The notes beneath the pieces are model-generated. The model ran no database searches, had not been told where the DNA came from, and worked only from the letters and a program-made list of their open reading frames with translations. Shown piece after piece: positions 1-7,950 of a DNA stretch of 64,000 nucleotides (the stretch's first letter is position 1; each line of letters opens with the position of its first letter). Source of the stretch: Tropicibacter sp. Alg240-R139 (GTDB lineage: Bacteria; Pseudomonadota; Alphaproteobacteria; Rhodobacterales; Rhodobacteraceae); assembly GCF_900537075.1 (NCBI RefSeq), contig NZ_UNRA01000001.1:1534479-1598478 (forward strand), written 5' to 3'. Both the position numbers and the translations under genes were made by a program.

Positions 1-2
1 AC

Positions 3-596
3 GCCGCCAAGGAAGACCGCCCATTGTTCGTGCTTTGGCTGGATGCACACAGCGACTTTCATACGCCGGAAACCTCTGGTTCAGGCAATTTGCATGGCAC
101 GCCCTTGGGTTATGTCACTGGGCGTAGAGGGTTTGCCGGATTCCCGGTGATCACCAATCCGGTTCTACAGGAAAACATCTGCATCATTGGTCTGCGTTCG
201 GTCGACAACGCCGAACGGGACGCGTTGCAAAACAGCCAGATCCGATTCCACGACATGCGAGAGATCGACGAAAGCGGTATCGCCAAACCCCTGGCTGCGT
301 TCCTGGAAACGGTCGCCGAACAGAACGGCTTTCTTCATGTATCGCTGGATGTCGATTTCCTGGACCCCTCAATCGCACCGGCCGTAGGCACCACGGTTCC
401 CGGCGGTGCGACTATCCGTGAGGGCCACCTGGTCATGGAAATGATCTGTGACAGCGGGCTGATGACGTCTTTGGATCTGGTGGAGTTGAATCCATTCCTG
501 GACGAACGCGGTCGCACCGCGCAGGTCATGGTCGATCTGGCCGCCTCCTCGCTAGGGCGACGCGTCTTTGACCGCCCCACGCAGAGCTTTCCATGA
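3..596 (+). CDS. rocF: Arginase, 5'-truncated by window edge
   Basis: Arginase/agmatinase (ureohydrolase) family enzyme, expected to hydrolyse arginine to ornithine and urea in the cytoplasm. The frame is open to the first base, so the true start lies outside; 197 residues of a roughly 300-residue family are visible. Two metal-site blocks are present: WLDAHSDFHTPETSG near the left edge, with Asp/His ligands for the binuclear Mn centre, and SLDVDFLDPSIAP with the DxDxxDP ligands. The substrate-contact segment GNLHG between them favours arginase over agmatinase. It overlaps the next gene by ATGA, and its neighbours CtlX and ornithine cyclodeaminase use arginine-derived intermediates. The TTG at 24 is internal, not a start. 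Confidence 0.9.
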   Translation, partial: AAKEDRPLFVLWLDAHSDFHTPETSGSGNLHGTPLGYVTGRRGFAGFPVITNPVLQENICIIGLRSVDNAERDALQNSQIRFHDMREIDESGIAKPLAAFLETVAEQNGFLHVSLDVDFLDPSIAPAVGTTVPGGATIREGHLVMEMICDSGLMTSLDLVELNPFLDERGRTAQVMVDLAASSLGRRVFDRPTQSFP

Positions 597-1519
597 ACCT
601 GCTGCAGGCACCACGATCGGTGGTCATGATCCGTCCTCATGCGTTCTGTTCGAATCCCGAAACTCAAGGCGACAACGCATTTCAAACGGCAACGCACGAG
701 GATGTGTCGCAAATGGCCCGCGACGAGTTTGACACAGCTGTCCGCACCCTGCGCAACCACGGCGTAGATGTGAATGTGTTCGAGGACTTCGGAACCCGCC
801 ACACGCCTGACAGCGTCTTCCCGAACAATTGGTTTTCCACCCATGCGGGCGGCCATGTGGCCCTGTTCCCGATGTTCGCCAAGAACCGCCAACGCGAGCG
901 GCGCTCGGATGTCATCGACATGCTCAAGCGTGATTTCCGCGTGTCGGACGTTATCGATTACAGTGGGTTGGAACACGATGGTCTTGCACTGGAGGGTACT
1001 GGTGCGATGGTACTGGATCACATTGGACGCATCGCTTTTGTCGCCAAATCCAACCGCGCCGATCCAGTGGTGCTGGAACGGTTCTGCACCCATTTCAACT
1101 ATGAACCCATCGCCTTTGACGCCCAGGATACCTCGGGCCAGGCGATCTATCACACGAACGTTCTGATGGGCATCGGGACCGGCTTTGCGATGGTCGGTCT
1201 GGGCCTGATCCCAGACCGGGAGCGCAGGCAGACTGTCGTTGACCGGTTGGTCGAAACGGGCCGAGAGGTCATCGACCTGACGGCTGAACAAATCGAGAGT
1301 TTCGCGGGCAACGCAATCGAACTGACTGGCCATTCCCGCATTCTGGCCTTGTCATCGCGCGCGCTCGACGTCCTACGTCCCGATCAGATCAACATCATCG
1401 AACGCTCGGCCACCCCGGTTCCCCTGTCGATCCCAACACTCGAAAACGCCGGCGGCTCGGTCCGCTGCATGATCGCCGGCATCCACTTGACACGCCGCCC
1501 CGAAAGGAAAGCAGCATGA
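593..1519 (+). CDS. ctlX: CtlX-type citrulline utilisation hydrolase
   Basis: Amidinotransferase-fold (guanidine-group modifying) protein of 308 aa, resembling the CtlX family described as citrulline utilisation hydrolases. Visible blocks: an N-terminal VVMIRPHAFCSNPETQ, the substrate loop VFPNNWFSTH near residue 80, a His in HTNVLMGIG near residue 190, and a C-terminal Cys in SVRCMIAGIHL, where this superfamily keeps its nucleophile. It is translationally coupled to the arginase (ATGA overlap at 593) and to the ornithine cyclodeaminase (overlap at 1516). The family assignment is recalled from sequence character. The exact substrate, citrulline or another ureido compound, is inferred from the operon. 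Confidence 0.82.
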   Translation: MNLLQAPRSVVMIRPHAFCSNPETQGDNAFQTATHEDVSQMARDEFDTAVRTLRNHGVDVNVFEDFGTRHTPDSVFPNNWFSTHAGGHVALFPMFAKNRQRERRSDVIDMLKRDFRVSDVIDYSGLEHDGLALEGTGAMVLDHIGRIAFVAKSNRADPVVLERFCTHFNYEPIAFDAQDTSGQAIYHTNVLMGIGTGFAMVGLGLIPDRERRQTVVDRLVETGREVIDLTAEQIESFAGNAIELTGHSRILALSSRALDVLRPDQINIIERSATPVPLSIPTLENAGGSVRCMIAGIHLTRRPERKAA

Positions 1520-2562
1520 CCCCTTCAGACAAGGCCCTCGTGCCCTTCGTATCCGTCGACCACATGATGCAGCTGATCCACCAGATCGGGCTGGAGCCAA
1601 TGTTGCGTGGCATCGCAGACTATATCGAGGTCGATTTTCACCGCTGGGAGTTGTTCGACAAGACGCCCCGTGTGGCCAGCCATTCGACCGAAGGCGTGAT
1701 AGAGTTGATGCCAACATCGGACGGCGAGGTTTATGGGTTCAAATACGTCAATGGCCACCCTAAGAACACCAGTGAGGGGTTGCAGACCGTAACAGCCTTT
1801 GGCCTTTTGGCGGATGTTGCAACGGGTTATCCGGTTCTCTTGAGTGAAATGACCATGCTGACCGCCCTGCGCACGGCGGCCACCTCGGCCATGGTGGCCA
1901 AACATCTGGCACCCAAAGGGTCGGACACGATGGCCATGATCGGCAACGGGGCACAGTCCGAATTTCAGACGCTGGCGATGAAAGCGATCTGCGGCCTGAA
2001 AAGCGTACGCCTATACGACACCGATCCCGCCGCCACTCGCAAATGCGCCACCAATCTGGCCGCACATGGTATCGATGTGGTGTCCTGCACCTCTCCCGAA
2101 GAGGCCATCCAAGGCGCGCAAATCCTGACCACTTGCACGGCGGACAAGCAATACGCCACCATCCTCACGGACAACATGGTCGGCTCGGGCGTGCACATCA
2201 ATGCTATCGGCGGCGACTGCCCTGGCAAAACGGAACTCGCGCCGGGCATCCTGCAACGTTCGGACATCTTCGTCGAATACCCACCCCAAACACGGATTGA
2301 GGGCGAAATTCAGCAGTTGGACGGCGATCACCCCGTAATAGAATTCTGGCAGGTTGTCACTGGCCAGCATCAGGGCCGCACATCCGACCGCCAGATTACC
2401 CTGTTCGACAGCGTCGGATTTGCGATCGAAGACTTCAGCGCCTTGCGATACGTCCGCGATCAGCTGAAGCAAACAGGTCTCTACCACGCGCTAGACCTGC
2501 TTGCAGACCCCGATGACCCGCGAGACCTGTTTGGCATGCTGCAGCGCGCCGCGCCGAGCTGA
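1516..2562 (+). CDS. ocd: Ornithine cyclodeaminase
   Basis: Ornithine cyclodeaminase/mu-crystallin family, 348 aa, NAD-dependent conversion of ornithine to proline and ammonia. The NAD-binding Rossmann motif appears as MAMIGNGAQSEFQ near residue 140, preceded by the family segment LSEMTMLTALRTAATSA that carries the substrate-binding Lys/Arg region. INAIGGDCPGKTEL matches the C-terminal part of the active site. It overlaps ctlX by four bases. With arginase upstream, the operon would send arginine through ornithine to proline, which fits the usual arginine catabolic route of this bacterial group. Length is typical. Confidence 0.93.
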   Translation: MTPSDKALVPFVSVDHMMQLIHQIGLEPMLRGIADYIEVDFHRWELFDKTPRVASHSTEGVIELMPTSDGEVYGFKYVNGHPKNTSEGLQTVTAFGLLADVATGYPVLLSEMTMLTALRTAATSAMVAKHLAPKGSDTMAMIGNGAQSEFQTLAMKAICGLKSVRLYDTDPAATRKCATNLAAHGIDVVSCTSPEEAIQGAQILTTCTADKQYATILTDNMVGSGVHINAIGGDCPGKTELAPGILQRSDIFVEYPPQTRIEGEIQQLDGDHPVIEFWQVVTGQHQGRTSDRQITLFDSVGFAIEDFSALRYVRDQLKQTGLYHALDLLADPDDPRDLFGMLQRAAPS

Positions 2563-2618
2563 CCCGTCCCTGTTTCTTCTCGTTGAAAATACGGCGGAGG
2601 CAGTGCCCTCGTCCCGGA

Positions 2619-3203
2619 TCAGGCGTCCAGTTCGGCGTCCCAATACAGAAAATCCATCCAACTGTCGTGCAGATGGTTGGGTGGAAACTTGCGACCGACA
2701 TTGCGCAGCTCCTCGGCCTGCGGCTGACGCGGTGGCTTGCGCAGAGACATGCCAGCGCGACGCAGCGATTTGGACCCTTTGCGCAGGTTGCAAGGGCTGC
2801 AGGCCGCAACCACGTTTTCCCAACTCGTCACACCGCCAGAGGCCCGCGGCACCACGTGATCAAACGTCAGATCGCCTCGCGCACCACAGTATTGGCAGCA
2901 GAATTCGTCCCTCAAGAACAAATTAAAGCGCGTGAAGGCCACGCGCTTTCTGGGTTTGACAAAATCCTTCAGAACAACAACCGAGGGTATTCTGATTTCA
3001 GTCGACGGACTTCGCACAACTTCGTCATATTCGGCGACAATATCCACCCGGTCCAGCCAGGCGGCTTTAATCGCGTCCTGCCAGGGCCACAGTGACAGCG
3101 GATAATAGGACAATGGCCGATAGTCCGCGTTCAGGACCAGCGCGGGATGCTGTTTCAACGCGCCCGGTTCGCGCACAAATTCTGTCCTGAAGTCACCGTC
3201 CAT
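2619..3203 (-). CDS. HNH endonuclease family protein
   Basis: 194-aa HNH nuclease domain protein. The zinc-stabilised HNH core is clear: Cys103 and Cys106 (CQYCG), Asp115-His116 (LTFDHVVPRASGG, the catalytic DH pair), Asn130, and Cys135/Cys138 (CSPCN). A longer frame extends upstream to 3296, but the start at 3203 follows a strong GAGGAGAG ribosome-binding site and fits the usual N-terminus of this family, which is widespread as a single chromosomal gene in alphaproteobacteria. The biological substrate is not known to me; no restriction methylase or phage gene is adjacent. It is divergent from the pseudouridine synthase across a site-rich gap. Confidence 0.85.
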   Translation of the reverse strand: MDGDFRTEFVREPGALKQHPALVLNADYRPLSYYPLSLWPWQDAIKAAWLDRVDIVAEYDEVVRSPSTEIRIPSVVVLKDFVKPRKRVAFTRFNLFLRDEFCCQYCGARGDLTFDHVVPRASGGVTSWENVVAACSPCNLRKGSKSLRRAGMSLRKPPRQPQAEELRNVGRKFPPNHLHDSWMDFLYWDAELDA

Positions 3204-3274
3204 CAAAGACTCTCTCCTCGCCCTGCTCTGCCCGTTCATAGGACACCAAGGCGGGGATCCCCGCCCCAGCTTAC

Positions 3275-3378
3275 CCACAACTATATATCGTGGCAAAGCT
3301 CTGACAAGCCCCGAATTTCCACAATATATCGCGGATTGTTATGCCGATTCCGTGACGGGCATGTGACAGTTATCCACA
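3275..3378. promoter_or_regulatory. Divergent control region: two NrdR-like palindromes and a DnaA box
   Basis: Between the HNH gene and the pseudouridine synthase lie CAACTATATATCGTGG (3278-3293) and CCACAATATATCGCGG (3319-3334). Their starts are 41 bases apart, about four helical turns. Both match about 12 of 16 positions of the NrdR box as I remember it (ACACWATATATWGTGT). A perfect DnaA box TTATCCACA follows at 3370-3378, and a one-mismatch TTACCCACA is at 3271-3279. The sequence matches are seen; NrdR or DnaA binding is inferred. Confidence 0.4.
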
Positions 3379-3417
3379 GCTTGCAGACCCCACCATCCGC
3401 GCGCTATGCAAGGCGCC

Positions 3418-4035
3418 ATGACCCGATTGATCCGCTTCAACAAACCTTTTGACGTATTGCCTCAGTTTACCGACCGGGCCAATGCCGACAGCCCTCGCAG
3501 CACATTGTCAGATTACGTCGATGTGCCCCGTGTTTATCCTGCCGGGCGGTTGGACCGCGACAGCGAGGGGTTGATGCTGTTGACCGACGACGGCAAGCTT
3601 CAAGCGCAGATTTCTGACCCCAAGCACAAGATGCCCAAGACGTATTGGGTTCAGGTCGAAGGTAGCCCAGATCCCCACACCCTCGAGGCCCTGCGAGAGG
3701 GGATCGAGCTCAAAGATGGCGTGACGAGCCCTGCCAAGGCTCGGCAAATGAATGAGCCACAAGACCTGTGGGCCAGGACGCCACCTATTCGGACGCGCAA
3801 ATCCATCCCAGACACCTGGATCGAATTGACCATATTCGAAGGCCGCAATCGGCAAGTCCGGCGCATGACAGCAGCCGTCGGACATCCAACACTGCGATTG
3901 ATCCGCTACGGCATCGGGGCGTGGACCTTGGACGGGTTAAAGAGCGGTGCCTGGGACGAGCTGCAGGTTCCCGTGATCGAGGCAAAGTCTCGTCCAAGTG
4001 GCAAGGATCACCGCAAAACGCACCGGCGTCGCTAA
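3418..4035 (+). CDS. rluE: 23S rRNA pseudouridine synthase, RluE-like
   Basis: RsuA/RluB/RluE-family pseudouridine synthase of 205 aa, expected to isomerise a uridine in 23S rRNA. The catalytic motif [19 protein letters not shown] carries the nucleophilic Asp at about residue 46, and [11 protein letters not shown] matches the C-terminal RNA-binding strand of the family. There is no N-terminal S4 domain, which, with the ~200-aa length, points to the RluE type rather than RsuA or RluB. ATG 3418 is chosen because AAGG lies just upstream; the in-frame ATG at 3406 has no ribosome-binding site. The C-terminus is basic. The exact target uridine is inferred by analogy. Confidence 0.87.
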   Translation: MTRLIRFNKPFDVLPQFTDRANADSPRSTLSDYVDVPRVYPAGRLDRDSEGLMLLTDDGKLQAQISDPKHKMPKTYWVQVEGSPDPHTLEALREGIELKDGVTSPAKARQMNEPQDLWARTPPIRTRKSIPDTWIELTIFEGRNRQVRRMTAAVGHPTLRLIRYGIGAWTLDGLKSGAWDELQVPVIEAKSRPSGKDHRKTHRRR

Positions 4036-4059
4036 CAACCCAATGACGCTTGCGTTCCA

Positions 4060-4145
4060 CGGTGCCGCGCCTCGCCGCAGGCGAGGCGCCCGGCCCAACG
4101 CCGTAAAAGCCCGTCAGGGCATGAATCGGGGGCGGGAGTGCTCCC
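4060..4145 (+). repeat. Dispersed ~85 bp repeat, copy 1, with strong hairpin
   Basis: GC-rich element in the convergent gap between the pseudouridine synthase and the acetyltransferase. It contains a perfect 10-bp stem (GCGCCTCGCC / GGCGAGGCGC, 4067-4089, loop GCA). A second copy lies inverted at 7300-7383; shared blocks include GCCGCAGGCGAGGCGC, GGCCCAAC, GCCCGTCAGGGCATG and GGGCGGGAG. Both copies sit at convergent gene ends, so they may act as bidirectional terminators or REP-type elements. Confidence 0.75.
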
Positions 4146-4166
4146 AGTCTATCCCGTAAGGCAAGC

Positions 4167-4664
4167 TTACTGACGGCTCAGAACAAAACGCTTCGAGATG
4201 CGATCAACCGGCGTCCCATCCCTCAACGGTCGGCCGTGGGCCACAGAATGATCCTGAAACCCCATCTTAGCATAATAGCTTAGTCCCGGCACATTGTCGG
4301 CGCGGATTGTGGCGTTGATCTGAGCATACCCCAGTTTGCGTGCCACCCGCGCGGTTTCAGCAAACAAGGCCCGACCGACGCCGCGCACAACCGGATCTTG
4401 CCGGGCGAAACTGGCAATGTCGGCGCAATCCGGAGGCAAATCCTCGGAGACGCCCAACCATTGAAATCCTACAACCTCTGTGTCTGCATTGACGGCAACG
4501 TGGCAACACACCTGGTCAAGACCAGCGAGAAAGTTCTCGCGGAACAGGGATTCGGAGAACGGGATCTCACGCGCCGTGGTTCCGCCCGCCTCGATTATTT
4601 CGTTCAGTATGCGGCAGCTTTCAGCCGCATCATCCGGCATCATCGGGCGGACGGTCAGTGTCAT
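4167..4664 (-). CDS. GNAT family N-acetyltransferase
   Basis: 165-aa acetyl-CoA dependent N-acetyltransferase. The acetyl-CoA binding motif A is seen as VVRGVGRALFAETARVARKLG (Q/RxxGxG/A type) around residues 92-112, followed by NATIRADNVPGLSYYAKMGF, the usual motif B with the conserved Tyr and the G-F turn. The N-terminus VRPMMPDDAAESCRILNEI is the standard first strand and helix of the fold. The acceptor substrate cannot be read from the sequence. The gene lies three bases upstream of the esterase stop on the same strand, but the esterase-alkA pair reads in from the other side, so it is probably the last gene of that three-gene unit. Confidence 0.85.
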   Translation of the reverse strand: MTLTVRPMMPDDAAESCRILNEIIEAGGTTAREIPFSESLFRENFLAGLDQVCCHVAVNADTEVVGFQWLGVSEDLPPDCADIASFARQDPVVRGVGRALFAETARVARKLGYAQINATIRADNVPGLSYYAKMGFQDHSVAHGRPLRDGTPVDRISKRFVLSRQ

Positions 4665-4666
4665 GG

Positions 4667-5332
4667 TTAGAGGCTCAGCTTGTCACGCATAAAGGCCAAC
4701 GCGACGCTCAGCCCGTCCGGCGCAATACCGTGGCCTGTGCCCTTCATGACGTGCGCAAAGACTTCTTTGAACTCTGCAGCTTGCAGCGCCTCGGCTGCCT
4801 CGGGCAGCGATTGCGGAGGTACCACATCGTCAGCATCGCCATGCACCAACAAGATTGGCATCCGGCTGACAACCTCGTCCTCTAACGTTTCGGGGCTGAG
4901 CAACCGGCCCGAGAAAGCCACGATCCCGGCAACGGGATCTTCGCGGCGCGGTGCCACGTGCAGGCTCATCATCGTGCCTTGGCTGAAGCCGAACAAAACC
5001 ACCTGCTCGGGCAGAACATCCTCGTCCACCATCAGCGCGTCCAGAAAAGCATTGAAGTCATCGACCGCTGACGCCATGCCGCGCATCGCTTCTTCCTCGG
5101 ACGAGCCATCGATCCAGGGAATTGGGAACCACTGAAACCCATTGGGCATTCCGGGGATCTGCTCGGGCGCATCGGGCGACACAAACAGAGTATCCGGCAG
5201 ATGTTCGGCCAAAGGATCGGCCAGCCCCAGCAAATCGGCGCCGTTGGCCCCATAGCCGTGCACGAACACCACAACCGAGCGTGTACTGCTCGAAATCGGC
5301 TCCTTGCGAAGCGCGTTCAAAACTCTGGTCAT
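4667..5332 (-). CDS. Phospholipase/carboxylesterase family alpha/beta hydrolase
   Basis: 221-aa alpha/beta hydrolase of the phospholipase/carboxylesterase family. The catalytic triad is readable: nucleophile Ser in LFGFSQGTMMSLH, Asp in LVHGDADDVVPP, and His in GTGHGIAPDG. The oxyanion segment is VVFVHGYGANGADL near the N-terminus. The start at 5332 overlaps the stop of the DNA glycosylase gene as ATGA, so the two are translationally coupled; a longer frame to 5410 only runs into the glycosylase coding region. No signal peptide is visible, so it is probably cytoplasmic. The substrate is unknown; short-chain esters are typical for the family. Confidence 0.88.
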   Translation of the reverse strand: MTRVLNALRKEPISSSTRSVVVFVHGYGANGADLLGLADPLAEHLPDTLFVSPDAPEQIPGMPNGFQWFPIPWIDGSSEEEAMRGMASAVDDFNAFLDALMVDEDVLPEQVVLFGFSQGTMMSLHVAPRREDPVAGIVAFSGRLLSPETLEDEVVSRMPILLVHGDADDVVPPQSLPEAAEALQAAEFKEVFAHVMKGTGHGIAPDGLSVALAFMRDKLSL

Positions 5333-5970
5333 CTGATACCTTCCCTGTCTTTGGCAACGCGGTAATAGGCCCACAAAACCCGCGCTGCAACCGAGCGCCA
5401 TGGAGACCATGCTTCGGCGATGGCCCGCATCTCTTTTTCCTTTGGTCGATCCGGCAAGTTATAAAGAACCCGCGCGGCCTCTTGCAGGGCCAGGTCACCG
5501 TGCGCAAAGACGTCTGCCCGCCCCAGCGAAAACATTGCATAGATCTCGGCCGTCCAAACACCAATGCCTGAAACTTCGGTCAAAACCGCAATTACCTCGT
5601 CATCGGCTGCGATTCGCAAGGCTTTGAAATCAATGCGAGCCTCGGCCATCGCGCGCGCGTAACGCATTTTCTGGCGGCTCAAACCTGCGGCGCGCAGGTC
5701 GTTGTCGGTGGCCCACATAATCTTGCGCGGCCCGGTCAGGCGCGCTTCTTTCATACGTTTCCAGATCGCATTGGCAGAGGCAACGCTCACTTGCTGGCTG
5801 ACAATTGCACTCAGGAGCTGTTCAAACCCGTCCGGTCTGCGGCGGAGGGGCAACGGCCCGGTTTGATCCATGGCAAAAGCCATGCGTGGGCAGGCTTCTC
5901 GCAACCAATCCGCACCCTCAATGACACACTCTGGCGTTTCAATAATGCGTCCGATGTTGGTCATATTCAT
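5329..5970 (-). CDS. alkA: DNA-3-methyladenine glycosylase II
   Basis: 213-aa HhH-GPD superfamily DNA glycosylase that removes alkylated bases. The segment FEQLLSAIVSQQVSVASANAIWKRM is the conserved helical entry of the AlkA group, and LTEVSGIGVWTAEIYAMFSLG is the helix-hairpin-helix. AHGDLALQ holds the catalytic Asp at the position of AlkA Asp238. There is no iron-sulfur cluster loop at the C-terminus, which argues against MutY or EndoIII. Start 5970 follows a GGTTAGGG stretch; ATG 5964 (MTNIG) is an equally possible start. It lacks the N-terminal domain of the long E. coli AlkA, as many short bacterial homologues do. Confidence 0.87.
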   Translation of the reverse strand: MNMTNIGRIIETPECVIEGADWLREACPRMAFAMDQTGPLPLRRRPDGFEQLLSAIVSQQVSVASANAIWKRMKEARLTGPRKIMWATDNDLRAAGLSRQKMRYARAMAEARIDFKALRIAADDEVIAVLTEVSGIGVWTAEIYAMFSLGRADVFAHGDLALQEAARVLYNLPDRPKEKEMRAIAEAWSPWRSVAARVLWAYYRVAKDREGIR

Positions 5971-6057
5971 CCCTAACCAGCCGTCCTGCACCCTACCTGC
6001 ATCACACCACGTTTCAACCCGCTTGTGCGCAAACAATTTCAAGGTTACGCATGCGAC

Positions 6058-7287
6058 ATGACCATGACCGCTGCCCCGACCCCATCACCTACAGATGACA
6101 GCCGCGCCAAGCGCAATGTTGCTGTTCTTGTCGCCGCCCAAGCCTTGCTGGGGGCGCAGATGCCGATGATCTTCACGATTGGAGGCCTGGCAGGTCAGTC
6201 GCTGGCCAGCAACGTTTGCCTCGCCACCTTGCCGATCTCGCTGATCGTTCTGGGGTCGATGCTGACGGCCACGCCAATTTCAGCGATCATGCAGAAATGG
6301 GGCCGTCGTTCAGGCTTTTTGATCGGCAGTGCCGGAGGGGCCGCGGGCGGTCTGGTCGGAGCCTATGGCCTTTATCTGGGATCATTCCCGATTTTCCTGC
6401 TCGGCAGTTTCCTGACCGGAATCTACATGAGCGCGCAAGGGTTCTATCGCTTTGCAGCCGCAGACACCGCGTCCGAGGCATTTCGCCCCAAAGCGATTTC
6501 CTATGTTATGGCGGGCGGACTGGTGTCCGCCGTCATTGGCCCGCAGTTGGTCAAGGCCACCAGCCAGGCCTTTGTGGTGCCCTTTATGGGCACATATCTG
6601 ACGGTGATCGCGATCAATATCATCGGCTCGCTCCTGTTCTTTTTCATAAACATTCCCAAACCCGAAGCCCCGGCAGAAGACGCCCCGAAGGGTCGTACCC
6701 GGTGGGAGCTGATCACCACTCCACGCATCGCGGTCGCCGTAATCTGTGCCATGGTGTCTTATGCGCTGATGAACTTGGTCATGACCTCGACCCCCTTGGC
6801 GGTCGTGGGCTGCGGCTATACCGAAGGAGATGCTGCGGATGTTGTAACCAGCCACGTCTTGGCAATGTTTGCACCCAGCTTTTTCACCGGCCACCTAATC
6901 GCCCGCTTCGGCGTGGAAAAGATCGTGGCCACCGGCCTTGTCATCCTCGCCGGTGCCGGCGCCGTAGCCCTGCAAGGCGTAGACATCGGCAATTTCTTCA
7001 TCGCTTTGATCCTGCTGGGGCTTGGCTGGAACTTTGGGTTCATCGGGGCCACCACCATGCTGGCAGGTGCACATGAACCGCACGAACGGGGTCGTATGCA
7101 AGGCCTGAATGACCTGTTGGTGTTTGGCGGTGTGACCGTAGCCTCGCTCGCTTCGGGCGGGTTGATGAACTGCTCGGGCGGCTCACCGACCGAGGGGTGG
7201 ACAGCCGTTAACCTGGCGATGGGTCCCTTCTTGGTGTTGGCAGGCGGCGCGTTGATCTGGCTGGTTTTGCGTCCGAAAGAGGCCTAA
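6058..7287 (+). CDS. MFS transporter
   Basis: 409-aa integral membrane protein with about twelve hydrophobic segments, the Major Facilitator Superfamily arrangement. Glycine-rich segments typical of the fold occur in TM4-5 (SAGGAAGGLVGAYGLYLG) and TM10-11 (LILLGLGWNFGFIGATTMLAG). The loop GRRSGFLIGSAGG after TM2 resembles the conserved MFS motif A. The central cytoplasmic loop around residues 200-220 is charged (PKPEAPAEDAPKGR). Start 6058 (MTMTAAPTP) is preferred; the upstream extension to 6025 overlaps the divergent alkA leader. The substrate cannot be inferred. It is convergent with the MarR gene across the second copy of the 85-bp repeat. Confidence 0.88.
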   Translation: MTMTAAPTPSPTDDSRAKRNVAVLVAAQALLGAQMPMIFTIGGLAGQSLASNVCLATLPISLIVLGSMLTATPISAIMQKWGRRSGFLIGSAGGAAGGLVGAYGLYLGSFPIFLLGSFLTGIYMSAQGFYRFAAADTASEAFRPKAISYVMAGGLVSAVIGPQLVKATSQAFVVPFMGTYLTVIAINIIGSLLFFFINIPKPEAPAEDAPKGRTRWELITTPRIAVAVICAMVSYALMNLVMTSTPLAVVGCGYTEGDAADVVTSHVLAMFAPSFFTGHLIARFGVEKIVATGLVILAGAGAVALQGVDIGNFFIALILLGLGWNFGFIGATTMLAGAHEPHERGRMQGLNDLLVFGGVTVASLASGGLMNCSGGSPTEGWTAVNLAMGPFLVLAGGALIWLVLRPKEA

Positions 7288-7299
7288 TGCTAGATCTCG

Positions 7300-7383
7300 A
7301 GACGCTCCCGCCCTCGCTACATGCCCTGACGGGCCCTTGCTCAGTTGGGCCAAGCGCCTCGCCTGCGGCGCGGCGCGGCACCG
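7300..7383 (-). repeat. Dispersed ~85 bp repeat, copy 2 (inverted)
   Basis: The minus strand of this stretch aligns almost base for base with 4060-4145, apart from a few substitutions and a short variable part around GAGCAAGG. It lies in the convergent gap between the MFS and MarR genes, the same type of location as copy 1 but in the opposite orientation. Confidence 0.75.
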
Positions 7384-7446
7384 CGATACGGAACCGGATG
7401 ACTTCCGCGGTATTCGTCGACCGGTTAATGCGGCAACTGACGTGCG

Positions 7447-7869
7447 TCAGTTCTTGCGAGACACACCATTGACAATGTCGAGACATCCCGTCTCGATCGC
7501 GGATAGCATGCCTGCATCAATGTGCGGACGGTAGATAACCCACATCCGGGCACGTATCTCACGCCCTTTGGCCGTGATCCGCAGAACCTTGCCACGCCTG
7601 TCATCTGCGGCCTTCTCGCGCGTCAGCAGCCCCTCTTCAGCCATACGCACCACCTGGCGCGAAAAGCTGGATTGATCGAACAACAATCGCTCTTCCAACC
7701 GGACCGGGCGCAACCCATCGGGATGCTGCTCCAATTCCCACAGGACATCGTACCAATTGAGCTTAGGCAGACCCGCGGTAACAAGCGCGCGCTCAACATC
7801 GCGATAAATACGTGTCCTTACCCGATTGAGGGCAATCCAAGCCCGTTCGCGCGTCTCGAAATCAGTCAC
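7447..7869 (-). CDS. MarR family transcriptional regulator
   Basis: 140-aa winged-helix regulator. LPKLNWYDVLWELEQHPDGLRPVRLEERLLFDQSSFSRQVVRM is the helix-turn-helix region with the recognition helix SSFSRQVVRMAEEGLL, followed by the wing REKAADDRRGKVLRITAKG, where the DxR signature of the family (ADDRRGK) is seen. MarR proteins bind as dimers and respond to phenolic ligands or oxidants; no regulatory Cys is visible apart from one near the C-terminus. It is convergent with the MFS gene and divergent from no obvious target, so its regulon cannot be read from the context. Confidence 0.9.
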   Translation of the reverse strand: MTDFETRERAWIALNRVRTRIYRDVERALVTAGLPKLNWYDVLWELEQHPDGLRPVRLEERLLFDQSSFSRQVVRMAEEGLLTREKAADDRRGKVLRITAKGREIRARMWVIYRPHIDAGMLSAIETGCLDIVNGVSRKN

Positions 7870-7950
7870 ATGGGCCCCTTTGAGGTGAACCGTGTCATTT
7901 CAAGGAAAATACATCCATATTCGAAATGTTTGAACAAGCCCCATTGCAAT

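Noticed and set aside
335..1333. 332-aa minus frame under ctlX
   Set aside because: Antisense shadow of ctlX and arginase, no motif.
3271..3378. Chromosomal replication origin
   Set aside because: Only one perfect and one near DnaA box; no dnaA, hemE, parAB or gidAB genes nearby. Kept only as a regulatory candidate.
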